The position numbers and the translations under genes are program-made. The notes below the pieces were generated by a model. That model did no database searches, was not told the DNA's origin, and saw only the letters and a program-made list of their open reading frames with translations. Below are positions 25,767-34,439 of a DNA stretch of 49,116 nt, piece after piece. Within the stretch, counting starts at the first letter, position 1. Each line of letters begins with the position of its first letter. The DNA comes from Alphaproteobacteria bacterium (GTDB taxonomy: Bacteria; Pseudomonadota; Alphaproteobacteria; Sphingomonadales; Kordiimonadaceae): contig JAJFIS010000045.1 in assembly GCA_021774735.1 (NCBI GenBank), positions 1-49,116 on the forward strand, in the 5' to 3' direction.

Positions 25767-26369
25767 ATGGGAGAGACTCGCAATTCCCGGCTTATAATTG
25801 GAATATCTGGTGCCTCGGGCGTTATCATGGGTGCTCGTGCCTTATCGCAGGCCCATGCCTTGGGCTATGAGACCCACTTGATCCTATCTAAAGCAGCTGA
25901 GCGCACCCTAAAGCTTGAAACAGACCTTTCGGTCAAAGAAGTTGCAGCGTTAGCTGATCATCACTATTCTGTAAAAGATATTGGCGCAGCGATCGCCAGT
26001 GGCTCTTACCCAACTTGCGGCATGTTGATCGTGCCTTGCAGCATCAATACGATGTCACAAATAGCATCAGGTATAACAGGCACGCTGATGTCACGCGCGG
26101 CTGATGTGGTACTGAAAGAAAAGCGACGTTTGGTGCTGATGGTGCGGGAAACACCTTTACATTTGGGTCACCTACGCAGCATGACCAAACTTAGTGAAAT
26201 GGGGGCTGTTATCGCGCCGCCGGTTCCGGCTTTTTACACAAAACCAGAAACCATTATGGATATTGTTGACCAGTCTGTGGCGCGGGCTCTTGATTTATTT
26301 GAGGGGGGGGTGTCTGCTGCCAAACGTTGGGGAGAAGATATTCCCACACAGCCGGATAAAGATAAATAA
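25767..26369 (+). CDS. ubiX: Flavin prenyltransferase UbiX
   Basis: UbiX attaches a dimethylallyl group to FMN to make the prenyl-FMN cofactor of UbiD-type decarboxylases, needed for ubiquinone. From the ATG at 25767 it has 200 residues. GISGASG (12-18) binds the FMN phosphate, CSINTMSQIASGI and RETPLHLGHL are the other hallmarks. Two upstream in-frame starts only add an unconserved stretch. The gene is convergent with the DUF2390 gene, one base between stops. No ubiD is in the window. Confidence 0.95.
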   Translation: MGETRNSRLIIGISGASGVIMGARALSQAHALGYETHLILSKAAERTLKLETDLSVKEVAALADHHYSVKDIGAAIASGSYPTCGMLIVPCSINTMSQIASGITGTLMSRAADVVLKEKRRLVLMVRETPLHLGHLRSMTKLSEMGAVIAPPVPAFYTKPETIMDIVDQSVARALDLFEGGVSAAKRWGEDIPTQPDKDK

Positions 26370-26370
26370 A

Positions 26371-26862
26371 TCAGGCCGAGGCGGTTATTTCTTTGGCTGC
26401 ATGGCGCAAGACAGTTAGGTCTGGCACCTTAACGCCGTTGGAATTACTGCTGATATACTGCTCTATTTTTGACGGCATCTTTGCTGAGATAGGCACAAGG
26501 CTAATGCGCTCAACCAATTCTGCGTGGGCTTCTTGCTCCATAAGCAGTTCCAAACCTTTTAAGATATTATAAAGTTCGTCTTTTTCTTTGGAGCTTTTAT
26601 AAGCCAAGCGATTAGTGCGGACTAAACCTAATACTTCTTCACACCACTCGCTCGCATTGTTATGCAGTTCTGCTAGGCAATCGTCAGTTGGGGTTAGGCA
26701 GGATGATTCGAATATTGCTAACATAAGAACAATATTAATATCGCAGTTCAAACGGTTTTGTAAATCGAGGCATAAGCTCTCAACCCCTTCTATGGCGTAT
26801 AGTTTTGATGCTGCTTGCCAATAATGGCGCGTGGAAGGGTCATCGCTTTTCATCATATGCAT
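26371..26862 (-). CDS. DUF2390/TIGR02444 family protein
   Basis: The 163-residue, mostly helical protein fits TIGR02444 (DUF2390): HYWQAASKLYAIEGVESLCLDLQNRLNCDINIVLMLAIF is the family's N-terminal signature. There is no known function. Three ATGs lie close together at the start; the first follows AAAGG. It is divergent from the second DUF465 gene. Confidence 0.8.
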   Translation of the reverse strand: MHMMKSDDPSTRHYWQAASKLYAIEGVESLCLDLQNRLNCDINIVLMLAIFESSCLTPTDDCLAELHNNASEWCEEVLGLVRTNRLAYKSSKEKDELYNILKGLELLMEQEAHAELVERISLVPISAKMPSKIEQYISSNSNGVKVPDLTVLRHAAKEITASA

Positions 26863-26956
26863 TTCATGCTGCCTTTAAGTCTAATTTAAGACATGGTATA
26901 ATAGTGGCCTTCTGGTTAAGAAGAGCCTAACAAGTTAATAGGTGTGAAGCATTATT

Positions 26957-27154
26957 ATGGATGAAATGCAGTTAAAGGCCCGTTTAGTGGAATTGCTGGA
27001 AGAGCACCGCGATTTAGATGATGCCATCATGGCATTGGAGAGGGCGGGAACATTTGACTTCATGCAGGTTCAGCGAATGAAAAAGCGTAAATTATGGCTG
27101 AAAGATCAAGTGGGCTTAATCGAAGATATGTTGATCCCTAATATCATTGCATGA
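26957..27154 (+). CDS. DUF465 (YdcH-like) small protein, second copy
   Basis: The 65-residue helical protein is a clearer DUF465 member than the one at 25448: EEHRDLDDAIMALE, then VQRMKKRKLWLKDQVGLIE and the ending PNIIA. The two share the pattern of a basic KKRK motif but little else. It is convergent with the diguanylate cyclase gene. Confidence 0.88.
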   Translation: MDEMQLKARLVELLEEHRDLDDAIMALERAGTFDFMQVQRMKKRKLWLKDQVGLIEDMLIPNIIA

Positions 27155-27175
27155 TGTGAGCTGGGATACATTATC

Positions 27176-27916
27176 TTAACGCACGTTATCATCACCTTTA
27201 ATAGCACGTTTATGGGCATACATTTGCTTGTCTGCTTCTTTAAGGGCACTTTCAGCTTGGTCTCCAGCTTTGAAAGTGTAGGTGCCATATGCCACCCGCA
27301 GTGTAACTTTATCACCGTCTAGGGTCAGCGGATTATCACTGATGACTTTCGCGAGCGCTGCCGCTTTTGACGCGCCCTTTTCTTCGTCTGTTTGGGCTAA
27401 AAGTATGCCAAATTCATCACCGCCAATGCGCCCCACTTCATCGGTACTACGCGTATGGGAAACCAGTAAGGACGTTAGATGCTGCAGGGCTTTATCGCCA
27501 CTATCATGGCCATATTTATCGTTGATGGCTTTCATATCATTCATGTCGATATACATCAGCGTTGAAGGCGATGAGTACCGTTCAGCAAAGGAGATCATCC
27601 GCGTTAGTGCGGCGACGAAAGCCCGTCGATTGTGGATGGGAACGAGCACATCTGTATCGGCCAAGTCTTCCACTTCCCGCAAGCGCTTGTTGGTGCGCTC
27701 TAACTCACGGCGCAGAGTGTCAACTTCATCCATCAGCGAGATAATGGCGGCATGGACGCGCTCTGTCAGCTCCTCCTTTGGAATACCGTGAACCTGAACA
27801 GTATCATGGATCGTCCGCGCGGAAGGGGCTTTACCATATGCCTTGGCACCTTCGGTTTTCTTCACCCGTTTGGTGGATGTGGTCTGGCCGACCCCAGGTG
27901 TATTTGTGATACGCAT
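27176..27916 (-). CDS. GGDEF-domain diguanylate cyclase
   Basis: The 246-residue soluble protein makes the second messenger c-di-GMP from GTP, judging by an intact GGDEF motif (IGGDEFGI). An inhibitory I-site RxxD (RSTD) stands exactly five residues before it. The N-terminal 50 residues are low-complexity and basic, then a coiled coil (EVDTLRRELERTNKRLREVEDL) leads into the cyclase. There is no membrane helix and no known sensor. The usual LTGLPNRR reads VLVPIHNRR, a mild deviation that does not touch catalysis. The arrangement recalls PdeA-free, coiled-coil dimerised cyclases. Confidence 0.93.
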   Translation of the reverse strand: MRITNTPGVGQTTSTKRVKKTEGAKAYGKAPSARTIHDTVQVHGIPKEELTERVHAAIISLMDEVDTLRRELERTNKRLREVEDLADTDVLVPIHNRRAFVAALTRMISFAERYSSPSTLMYIDMNDMKAINDKYGHDSGDKALQHLTSLLVSHTRSTDEVGRIGGDEFGILLAQTDEEKGASKAAALAKVISDNPLTLDGDKVTLRVAYGTYTFKAGDQAESALKEADKQMYAHKRAIKGDDNVR

Positions 27917-28062
27917 ACTTACTCCTGCCTTTTAGGCTACCAAGCGGAGACCCAAAGACGGATCACCAACATTATAGGCTATTATGGGCGAATAATGATT
28001 TCGCTGGCAAGAGTATAGATTTTTTTGATGTGAGGGTGTGCAAGTATATCGTCGTAAAAGCC

Positions 28063-28090
28063 TTGCTAAGGGGGGTGAAAATCATATAAT
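28063..28090 (+). promoter_or_regulatory. Predicted promoter of purEK
   Basis: TTGCTA and a perfect TATAAT lie 16 bases apart, 82 bp before purE. The leader holds two palindromes, GCGGATATCCGC (28116-28127) and GAAAGCTTTC (28130-28139); whether they regulate is not known. Confidence 0.6.
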
Positions 28091-28171
28091 AGTAGCCATC
28101 ACTGGTGGACTGACGGCGGATATCCGCACGAAAGCTTTCCGGTGATTTGTTTTTTGAAACAGGATGTTTTC

Positions 28172-28669
28172 ATGACCGACCTAGCACCACTTGTGGGTAT
28201 AATAATGGGCAGCCAATCTGATTGGAAGACCATGAAATTGACTGCTGATATTTTAGACCAACTTGGGGTGCGGCATGAGACTAAAATTATCTCTGCCCAC
28301 CGTACACCTGAGCGGCTTTATAAATATGCAACAGAAGCAAAAGGGCGGGGCCTTAAATGTATTATCGCGGGTGCGGGCGGTGCAGCACATTTGCCGGGCA
28401 TGACAGCCGCGATGACCCCTTTGCCTGTTTTCGGTGTGCCTGTGCAAAGCAAAGCCTTGTCTGGGCAAGATAGTTTGCTCTCCATCGTGCAAATGCCAGC
28501 GGGTATACCGGTTGGAACATTGGCAATTGGTAATGCTGGGGCCACCAATGCGGGTCTGCTCGCGGCCAGTGTTATAGCCTTGATGGATGACGACATTGCT
28601 GCAAAATTGGACGCCTTTAGGGCCGCGCAAACAGCAGCAATTGCCGATATTCCTATAACCGATTTTTAG
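28172..28669 (+). CDS. purE: N5-carboxyaminoimidazole ribonucleotide mutase
   Basis: PurE converts N5-CAIR to CAIR in purine synthesis. The 165-residue class I enzyme has GSQSDW (13-18), SAHRTP (41-46) and [11 protein letters not shown]. The ATG at 28172 follows AGGA. purK lies 26 bp downstream, the usual pairing. Confidence 0.97.
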   Translation: MTDLAPLVGIIMGSQSDWKTMKLTADILDQLGVRHETKIISAHRTPERLYKYATEAKGRGLKCIIAGAGGAAHLPGMTAAMTPLPVFGVPVQSKALSGQDSLLSIVQMPAGIPVGTLAIGNAGATNAGLLAASVIALMDDDIAAKLDAFRAAQTAAIADIPITDF

Positions 28670-28695
28670 CCCCAAGATATATAAGGTTTGATAAT

Positions 28696-29775
28696 ATGGT
28701 CATGATCTTGCCGGGTAGCGTAATTGGTATTTTGGGGGGCGGTCAACTTGGCCGGATGTTGGCAGCAGCAGCAGGGCAATTGGGTTATAAATGCCATATC
28801 TATAGCCCTGATGAAAACAGTCCAGCCTTTGATTTAGCTGCCTATCATACGGTTGCAGACTATAATGACATTGAAGCGCTGACTGCTTTTGCCGCCAAGA
28901 TTGATGTGGCGACCTATGAATTTGAAAATATTCCTGCAGCGGCAGCCCAGTTATTAGCGGAACATAAAGTTTTACGGCCAAGCTGGCATGCGCTTGAAGT
29001 TTCGCAAGACCGTGTGGTCGAAAAAGATTTCTTAAATGAGCATGGCATAGCAACAGCAGCCTATCAGGCCTTTGAAACCAAGGATGAGTTAAAAGCAGCG
29101 CTGGCTATAACAGGCCGGCCCGCGATCGCGAAAACGCGGCGCTTTGGCTATGACGGTAAAGGACAAGCGACAGTTAAGTCGAAAGCTAACTTTGCTAATG
29201 CACTGAAAGTTATGGGAGGTGTCCCGTCTATTTTGGAAGCTTTTGTTGGTTTCGACCGTGAAATTTCTGCCATTGTTGCCCGCAGTGAGAACGGCGATGT
29301 GGCGGCTTTCCCGATCTCAGAAAATAGTCATGTAAACCATGTGCTGGACGAAACTAATGTGCCCGCAGCAATCTCACCGACTGTTATGGCTACAGCGCAA
29401 GTGATTGCCACCAAGATTGCTAATGCCCTAGATTATGTTGGTGTTTTGGCTGTGGAAATGTTTGTCACTGACATAACTGGCGAGGTGGTGGTGAATGAAA
29501 TTGCCCCTAGGGTTCATAATAGCGGTCACTGGACTATTGAGGGCGCTCATACGAGCCAATTTGAGCAACATATTCGGGCTATTTGTGGCTTGCCGTTGGG
29601 GGACCCAAGCGCGCGGGGTGCGGTGCGGATGAAAAATTTATTAGGCAAAGATATTTTAAATATTGAAGAATATCTAGCCGATCCGGGTGCTCACTTTCAC
29701 CATTACGGCAAGTGCCACCCTGTGGATGGGCGCAAGATGGGCCATGTGACATGGATCGATCCAAAAACAGATTAA
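28696..29775 (+). CDS. purK: N5-carboxyaminoimidazole ribonucleotide synthase
   Basis: PurK uses ATP and bicarbonate to carboxylate AIR, giving the substrate of PurE. The 359-residue ATP-grasp protein shows GGGQLGRML at its start, YEFENIP, the loop RRFGYDGKGQ and the metal site EMFVTD..VNEIAPRVHNSGHWT. It follows purE in one operon and is convergent with the acyl-CoA synthetase gene. Confidence 0.97.
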   Translation: MVMILPGSVIGILGGGQLGRMLAAAAGQLGYKCHIYSPDENSPAFDLAAYHTVADYNDIEALTAFAAKIDVATYEFENIPAAAAQLLAEHKVLRPSWHALEVSQDRVVEKDFLNEHGIATAAYQAFETKDELKAALAITGRPAIAKTRRFGYDGKGQATVKSKANFANALKVMGGVPSILEAFVGFDREISAIVARSENGDVAAFPISENSHVNHVLDETNVPAAISPTVMATAQVIATKIANALDYVGVLAVEMFVTDITGEVVVNEIAPRVHNSGHWTIEGAHTSQFEQHIRAICGLPLGDPSARGAVRMKNLLGKDILNIEEYLADPGAHFHHYGKCHPVDGRKMGHVTWIDPKTD

Positions 29776-29806
29776 ACGGGCTCTAAATGTCCGGCTTGTC
29801 GCTGCT

Positions 29807-31450
29807 TTAGCACCATTTGGTTATGAGCTTGCGTTCTTCAGCGGCTTGCAGAGATATCTCCCGCGCTAAATCACCAAAGCGCTCCTCGACCTTTTCACGA
29901 CGAATTTTCATGGTATGCGTTAAAATACTATTTTCGATCGTCCATGGGTCTTTGCTAATAATAATGGCTCCAATACGGGCATGGCTTTCACAGGTTTCAT
30001 TCACCATTCGGGCCATTTCTGCCAGCGAAGATTCAATGTCGCCCACTTCTAAGTCAGATGTTGATGCGGCCAGCACACAGACCATGACCGGTTTATGGTA
30101 TCCTCGGCCCAGCATGCATATTTGCTCGCACTCCTCAGCGGCGGCAAAGGCGGCCTCTGTGGGGGCGGGAGAGACAAATTTACCGTGGATGGTTTTGAAA
30201 GTGTCCTTCACCCGGCCTGTAATATAGTAAAAGCCATCTTCATCCATGCGCATTTTATCACCGGTGTAAATCCAACCATCACGGAAGGTTTCTTTGGTGG
30301 CTTCTTCGCGTTTATAATACCCAAGGGACGGCCCATCAGCCTTGATGATCATTTCATCTTCATCTGTTAGAGCAAGCTCAACATTCCCCACAGGCTTGCC
30401 GATGCTACCAATTCTAAAATCATCAGGTTTGTTCAAAATTACGCTCATGAGCTCAGATTGTCCGAAGCCTTCCAGCACCATTATATCAAGCTTGTGAAAC
30501 CACCGAATAAGCGATGGGGCGATGGGGGCTGCCGCAGATAACAAATAGGTCGCTTCGCTGAGGCCAAGATTTCTCTTGATTTGATCTTTTAGCGCACCAC
30601 CACGGGCGGAAAGCTCAGCGTCAAGGGCTGCTTGGCCGCCAAATTTAACCAGAAGACCTTGTTGCATTTGCTCCCATACACGGGGCGGACCAAACATAAA
30701 GTGTGGTTGGCAGTCGGCAAGGTCCCGCGTTAGGGTATCCATACTTTCATTGAAGGTAATGCTAATACCATTGGTCATGGACATGGTTTCCACAAGGCCG
30801 CGCTCGGCTATATGGGAAAGCGGTAGATAAGAAAATAGCTTACCCGCATCAACAACCCTGCGGGCCCTATGCGTCGGAATGATGAGACTAGCCTGTGAGT
30901 TCATAACCCCTTTGGGTTTTCCAGTGGTGCCGGAAGTGAAAACAATGGTGGCCAGCGCATGAGGATCAACCACATGGCTTGGTGCCTTGCCTTTGTTGGC
31001 AGCTAATATGTCATTCCATTTTAAATGATCGCAGCCAGGGTCTACGCCCGGGAAGGCAACAATGGTAACTTTTCCATCGAAGAGATGCTTAACGGATTGC
31101 CAATTAATAGATTCGCCCAAAAACACCAATTTTGTTTCTGTCAGATCGGTGATATAATTGATCATGTCGGGCTTCATGGTGGTAAACAGAGGGATTGTTA
31201 CATTGCCACTCCCCATGATAGCCATATCGGCCATAACCCAATGGGCGCGGTTCTTTGATAGAAGCGCCACCGAGGTCGCATCATTACCGTAATTTTCCTC
31301 AATCCAAGCGCTAATGGCTTTAATTTCGTCAAACCCTTCGCGGAAACTCCATGTGGTAAATTGGTCCCCACGGCGGTCTTTCAACCAAAGATCAACTTCT
31401 GGATTTTCAATATGCTGGTCTAACAGTGAGAAAAAATCAATAGCATCCAT
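29807..31450 (-). CDS. AMP-dependent acyl-CoA synthetase family protein
   Basis: The 547-residue enzyme activates a carboxylic acid as acyl-AMP. The P-loop is TSGTTGKPKG, the second motif YLPLSHIAERG is that of long-chain fatty-acyl-CoA synthetases, and YTGDKMRMDEDGFYYITGRVKD carries the hinge; the late catalytic Lys is not certain. I chose the ATG at 31450 because GGAGGGGAG lies just upstream and an earlier ATG would start within that site. The chain length of the substrate is unknown. Confidence 0.88.
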   Translation of the reverse strand: MDAIDFFSLLDQHIENPEVDLWLKDRRGDQFTTWSFREGFDEIKAISAWIEENYGNDATSVALLSKNRAHWVMADMAIMGSGNVTIPLFTTMKPDMINYITDLTETKLVFLGESINWQSVKHLFDGKVTIVAFPGVDPGCDHLKWNDILAANKGKAPSHVVDPHALATIVFTSGTTGKPKGVMNSQASLIIPTHRARRVVDAGKLFSYLPLSHIAERGLVETMSMTNGISITFNESMDTLTRDLADCQPHFMFGPPRVWEQMQQGLLVKFGGQAALDAELSARGGALKDQIKRNLGLSEATYLLSAAAPIAPSLIRWFHKLDIMVLEGFGQSELMSVILNKPDDFRIGSIGKPVGNVELALTDEDEMIIKADGPSLGYYKREEATKETFRDGWIYTGDKMRMDEDGFYYITGRVKDTFKTIHGKFVSPAPTEAAFAAAEECEQICMLGRGYHKPVMVCVLAASTSDLEVGDIESSLAEMARMVNETCESHARIGAIIISKDPWTIENSILTHTMKIRREKVEERFGDLAREISLQAAEERKLITKWC

Positions 31451-31573
31451 TTTATGGCTCCCCTCCATGTGATGGCACAACCTTAACCGGACTGAACACA
31501 GGGAACAAGTAGCAATGTTTCAGTGATGCTTTTGGTATGCTATGATGACCTTTAGAGTTAAGGGAGGTTAAAA

Positions 31574-32521
31574 ATGCAGATCATCGATGCCGCCGCTGGG
31601 CATAAGGCGCTTGAATTTCCCGCCTTGATTGCCGCCCTTCGGGATGCCTTTAGTGGGGCGTTTGAAATGCCCCAGCGGCAATTATTTCCGTTGGACCAAT
31701 CCCAAGAATTTGGTGATAGTTTTGCCTTGTTACCCGCGTGGAATGCTGAGGTGATAGGGGTAAAAATATTCACCCATTATCCCAGCAACCGTGCGCAAGG
31801 ACGGGAAACGGTAGCGGCGCAAGTTCTGTTGTTCGATCGAAAAAGCGGGCTGCCGATGGCCTTGGTTGAGGGCAGCGCATTAACCCTGTGGAGAACAGCA
31901 GCAGCATCGGCACTGGCCGCAACATATTTAGCGCGGCCTGACGCTGAAACACTTTTGGTATGCGGCACTGGAAAACTAGCCCCCTTCATGGCGCTGGCCC
32001 ATGCGTCAGTTCGTCCAATCAAGGAAATATATATTTGGGGCAGAAGTCACGATGCGGCGGACGCAACAGCAGACCATATTCAAAAAATCCGACCCGATAT
32101 TTCTTGTGAATTAGCCACCAATTTAAAAAAGGCCGCTGGAAGTGCTGATATTATTTCCTGCGCGACGGGCGCTCACCAGCCAATATTATATGGAGATTGG
32201 GTGCAGCCCGGCACGCATGTGGACCTTGTCGGAAACCATAATGCCAATTTCAGAGAATGTGACACAGAGCTGATTGTCAAAAGCCGGGTCTATGTGGATA
32301 GTTATAAAAATACCTTTTCTGAGGCTGGCGAGCTTATTTTACCCGTACAAGAAGGGGTCTTTAGCTTGGATAGCGTGGAGGCGGAGTTGAAAGAGCTTTG
32401 CCAAAACAATGTGCCGATGCGGTCCAGCGCCGGAGACATAACCCTTTATAAATCGGTCGGTACGGCATTGGCGGATCTGGCCGCCGCTCATTTGGTGTTT
32501 AAAACCATTGAACGGCGCTAA
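31574..32521 (+). CDS. Ornithine cyclodeaminase/mu-crystallin family protein
   Basis: The 315-residue protein has the NAD(P)-binding Rossmann motif LLVCGTGKLAPFMA and the family segment ALTLWRTAAASALAATYLARP. HVDLVGNHNANFRECD matches the active-site Asp region. Relatives include ornithine cyclodeaminase, alanine dehydrogenase (archaeal) and ketimine reductases, so the substrate is open. AGGGAGG precedes the ATG. It is divergent from the synthetase gene and convergent with an amino-acid symporter. Confidence 0.88.
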   Translation: MQIIDAAAGHKALEFPALIAALRDAFSGAFEMPQRQLFPLDQSQEFGDSFALLPAWNAEVIGVKIFTHYPSNRAQGRETVAAQVLLFDRKSGLPMALVEGSALTLWRTAAASALAATYLARPDAETLLVCGTGKLAPFMALAHASVRPIKEIYIWGRSHDAADATADHIQKIRPDISCELATNLKKAAGSADIISCATGAHQPILYGDWVQPGTHVDLVGNHNANFRECDTELIVKSRVYVDSYKNTFSEAGELILPVQEGVFSLDSVEAELKELCQNNVPMRSSAGDITLYKSVGTALADLAAAHLVFKTIERR

Positions 32522-32524
32522 GCC

Positions 32525-34039
32525 CTAACCATTTATTTCAGCCATATAGCTTTTCAATTCTTGCTTCACCGTTGGTGCCAATAGGTAGAGACCCAAGATG
32601 TTGGGAAAAGCCATGGCAAAAACAATCGCGTCGGAAAAGTCCAAAATGGCCTGTAATTTCAATGTGCAGCCCAAGACAACAAAGATGCAGAAGATAAGGT
32701 TGAAGCTGTTTTTAGCGATGGTGCTTTCCCCCATGAAATAGGTCCAGCCCTTGAGGCCATAGTAAGCCCATGCGATCATGGTCGAGAAAGCAAATAGCAT
32801 AACAGCGATGGATAGCGGCACATCAAACCAACTGATAACGCTGGTGAAGGCCGATGAGGTAAGTTCTATGCCTTCGATGCTGTTGCTACCATAGCCGTGG
32901 ATGGCAGGGTCATAAACGGTGACGAGAATAACCAAAGCCGTAATAGTGCAGATGAGGACCGTATCAATAAGTGGCTCAAGCAAACCCACAAAGCCCTCGG
33001 TGGCGGGCTTATCGGTTTTAACCGCCGAATGGGCGATGGAAGCAGACCCGAGCCCGGCTTCATTGGAAAAAACAGCCCGCTGAAAGCCTAAAACTATAAC
33101 GGCAAGGCCACCGCCGGCTAAGCCATGCGGGGAGAAAGCTTCGGTGAAAATTGCGATGAAAACCCCAGGAAGCTTCCCGGCATTTACAAAAATTACTACC
33201 AGCGCAAAAGCGAGATAAAGCACCGCCATGGTTGGCACAACTCTGGAGGTGACTTTGGCGATGGAGCGAATGCCGCCGATAATGACAAGGGCAACAAGAA
33301 AGGCGAGGACGATGCCAAATAGCCAACCTTTGTCGGCCATAAAGTTTGTTGTACCCGCCGTCACATTAGCGAATTGGGCGTAAGCTTGGTTAGACTGGAA
33401 CATATTGCCAATACCCAGGCAACCGATGACCATGCAAGCCGCATAAAGACCGCCGACAAAACGCCCCACAATAGGGCTATGGTGTTCGGCTATTCCCTTC
33501 GACAGATAATGCATCGGCCCGCCAGAGACAGAACCATCGGCATGTTCATTGCGGTATTTAACCCCGAGAATACATTCAGCGAATTTAACCGACATGCCAA
33601 GAAGGCCCGCCACCGCCATCCAAAATACGGCACCGGGTCCACCGATGGACACAAGAACCGCAACCGCCCCAATATTGCCGACGCCGACAGTACCAGAAAG
33701 GGCTGTGGACAGAGCTTTGAAATGGCTTATCTCGCCTTTGGCGCTGGGGTCGGCAAAGTCCCCGCGCACCAGTTTAAGCGAATGTTTGATGTTGGCGGGG
33801 GTAAGCATGCCAAAATAAAAAGTGCAAAAAACCGCACCAATAACCAGCCATGCCACGACAATGGGCACTTCTGTGCTGCCAATGGGAATACCAACAAATA
33901 TAATGTCAGAAAATTGCTTGGCGAGGGGTGCAACAATATTATTTACCGTTTCATCTAGGCCTTCAGCGAAGGCTGTCTGCGCCGATGCAAATGCGGTAAC
34001 GATGGCGATAAGGCCCCGCCCTGTCCAACTGTTAGCCAT
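32525..34039 (-). CDS. Sodium:alanine symporter, AGCS family
   Basis: The 504-residue protein has about eleven membrane helices and AGCS signatures: FKALSTALSGTVGVGNIGAVA and AVFSNEAGLGSASIAHSA. It should import alanine or glycine with Na+. A signal-like N-terminus (IAIVTAFASAQTAFA) precedes the first core helix, as in many members. The ATG at 34039 follows GGGGA; an alternative is seven codons upstream. The ornithine cyclodeaminase homologue convergent to it also handles amino acids, but the two genes are not co-oriented. Confidence 0.93.
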   Translation of the reverse strand: MANSWTGRGLIAIVTAFASAQTAFAEGLDETVNNIVAPLAKQFSDIIFVGIPIGSTEVPIVVAWLVIGAVFCTFYFGMLTPANIKHSLKLVRGDFADPSAKGEISHFKALSTALSGTVGVGNIGAVAVLVSIGGPGAVFWMAVAGLLGMSVKFAECILGVKYRNEHADGSVSGGPMHYLSKGIAEHHSPIVGRFVGGLYAACMVIGCLGIGNMFQSNQAYAQFANVTAGTTNFMADKGWLFGIVLAFLVALVIIGGIRSIAKVTSRVVPTMAVLYLAFALVVIFVNAGKLPGVFIAIFTEAFSPHGLAGGGLAVIVLGFQRAVFSNEAGLGSASIAHSAVKTDKPATEGFVGLLEPLIDTVLICTITALVILVTVYDPAIHGYGSNSIEGIELTSSAFTSVISWFDVPLSIAVMLFAFSTMIAWAYYGLKGWTYFMGESTIAKNSFNLIFCIFVVLGCTLKLQAILDFSDAIVFAMAFPNILGLYLLAPTVKQELKSYMAEING

Positions 34040-34163
34040 TCTATAGTCCCCATATGCCAAAATAAATTAAACCAATTCTGTTTGCACCCTATCGTGTCGA
34101 GGACTGAAATATAAGGATTTTATGAAACTGCGACGAAATGTGTAAAAAATACGGTGGGCGGCC
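34040..34163. other. Intergenic region, no gene seen
   Basis: This stretch lies upstream of the symporter gene and before the RpoH-like promoter. It is AT-rich and shows no clear coding or repeat content; promoter elements for the symporter on the minus strand should lie here but I cannot place them. Confidence 0.4.
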
Positions 34164-34191
34164 CTTGAACTTCAAAGGATCAATACTATCT
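34164..34191 (+). promoter_or_regulatory. RpoH-like promoter of the small-ORF/RNA locus
   Basis: CTTG (34164-34167) and ACTATCT (34185-34191) are 17 bases apart, six of seven -10 positions matching CYTATNT. The geometry equals that of the hsp20 promoter. Transcription would start near 34198. The leader then holds a GAACGA/TCGTTC inverted repeat (34210-34230) and a GCAGG-AAAA-CCTGC hairpin (34268-34281) just before the ORF. Confidence 0.5.
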
Positions 34192-34299
34192 GTAACGTAT
34201 AGAAGAAAAGAACGACAATAATGATCGTTCAAATGACAGCAACAGGGCATTAGCTCTGATTAACAAAGCAGGAAAACCTGCAACAAAAATGAGGATAAA

Positions 34300-34425
34300 A
34301 TGACAGATTTTGTAACATTAGTGCATGGCATAAATTCCAAAGCCGACTATAAATCGCAGCGCGCCCCAGAGATTTTGCGCCGTCGCCGCCGCCGTCAGCA
34401 GAAGCTATCTTCACTGACCGCGTAA
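34300..34425 (+). CDS. Arg-rich small protein (41 aa), possibly DUF1127-like
   Basis: The frame starts MTDFVTLVHGINSKADYKSQ, contains six arginines in a row and ends QQKLSSLTA. GAGGA stands 6 bases before the ATG. I do not recognise the protein firmly. The run of Arg recalls the start of DUF1127 proteins, but the conserved C-terminal DIG motif of that family is missing. It lies between an RpoH-like promoter and a structured RNA, the arrangement known for DUF1127 genes and CcsR RNAs in Rhodobacter. Alternatively the six Arg codons may serve as a leader peptide that senses arginyl-tRNA. Confidence 0.5.
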   Translation: MTDFVTLVHGINSKADYKSQRAPEILRRRRRRQQKLSSLTA

Positions 34426-34439
34426 AATTTTAACAGTTT

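Noticed and set aside
28091-28171. Purine riboswitch before purE
   Set aside because: The leader has only two short palindromes and lacks the conserved core of the purine aptamer.
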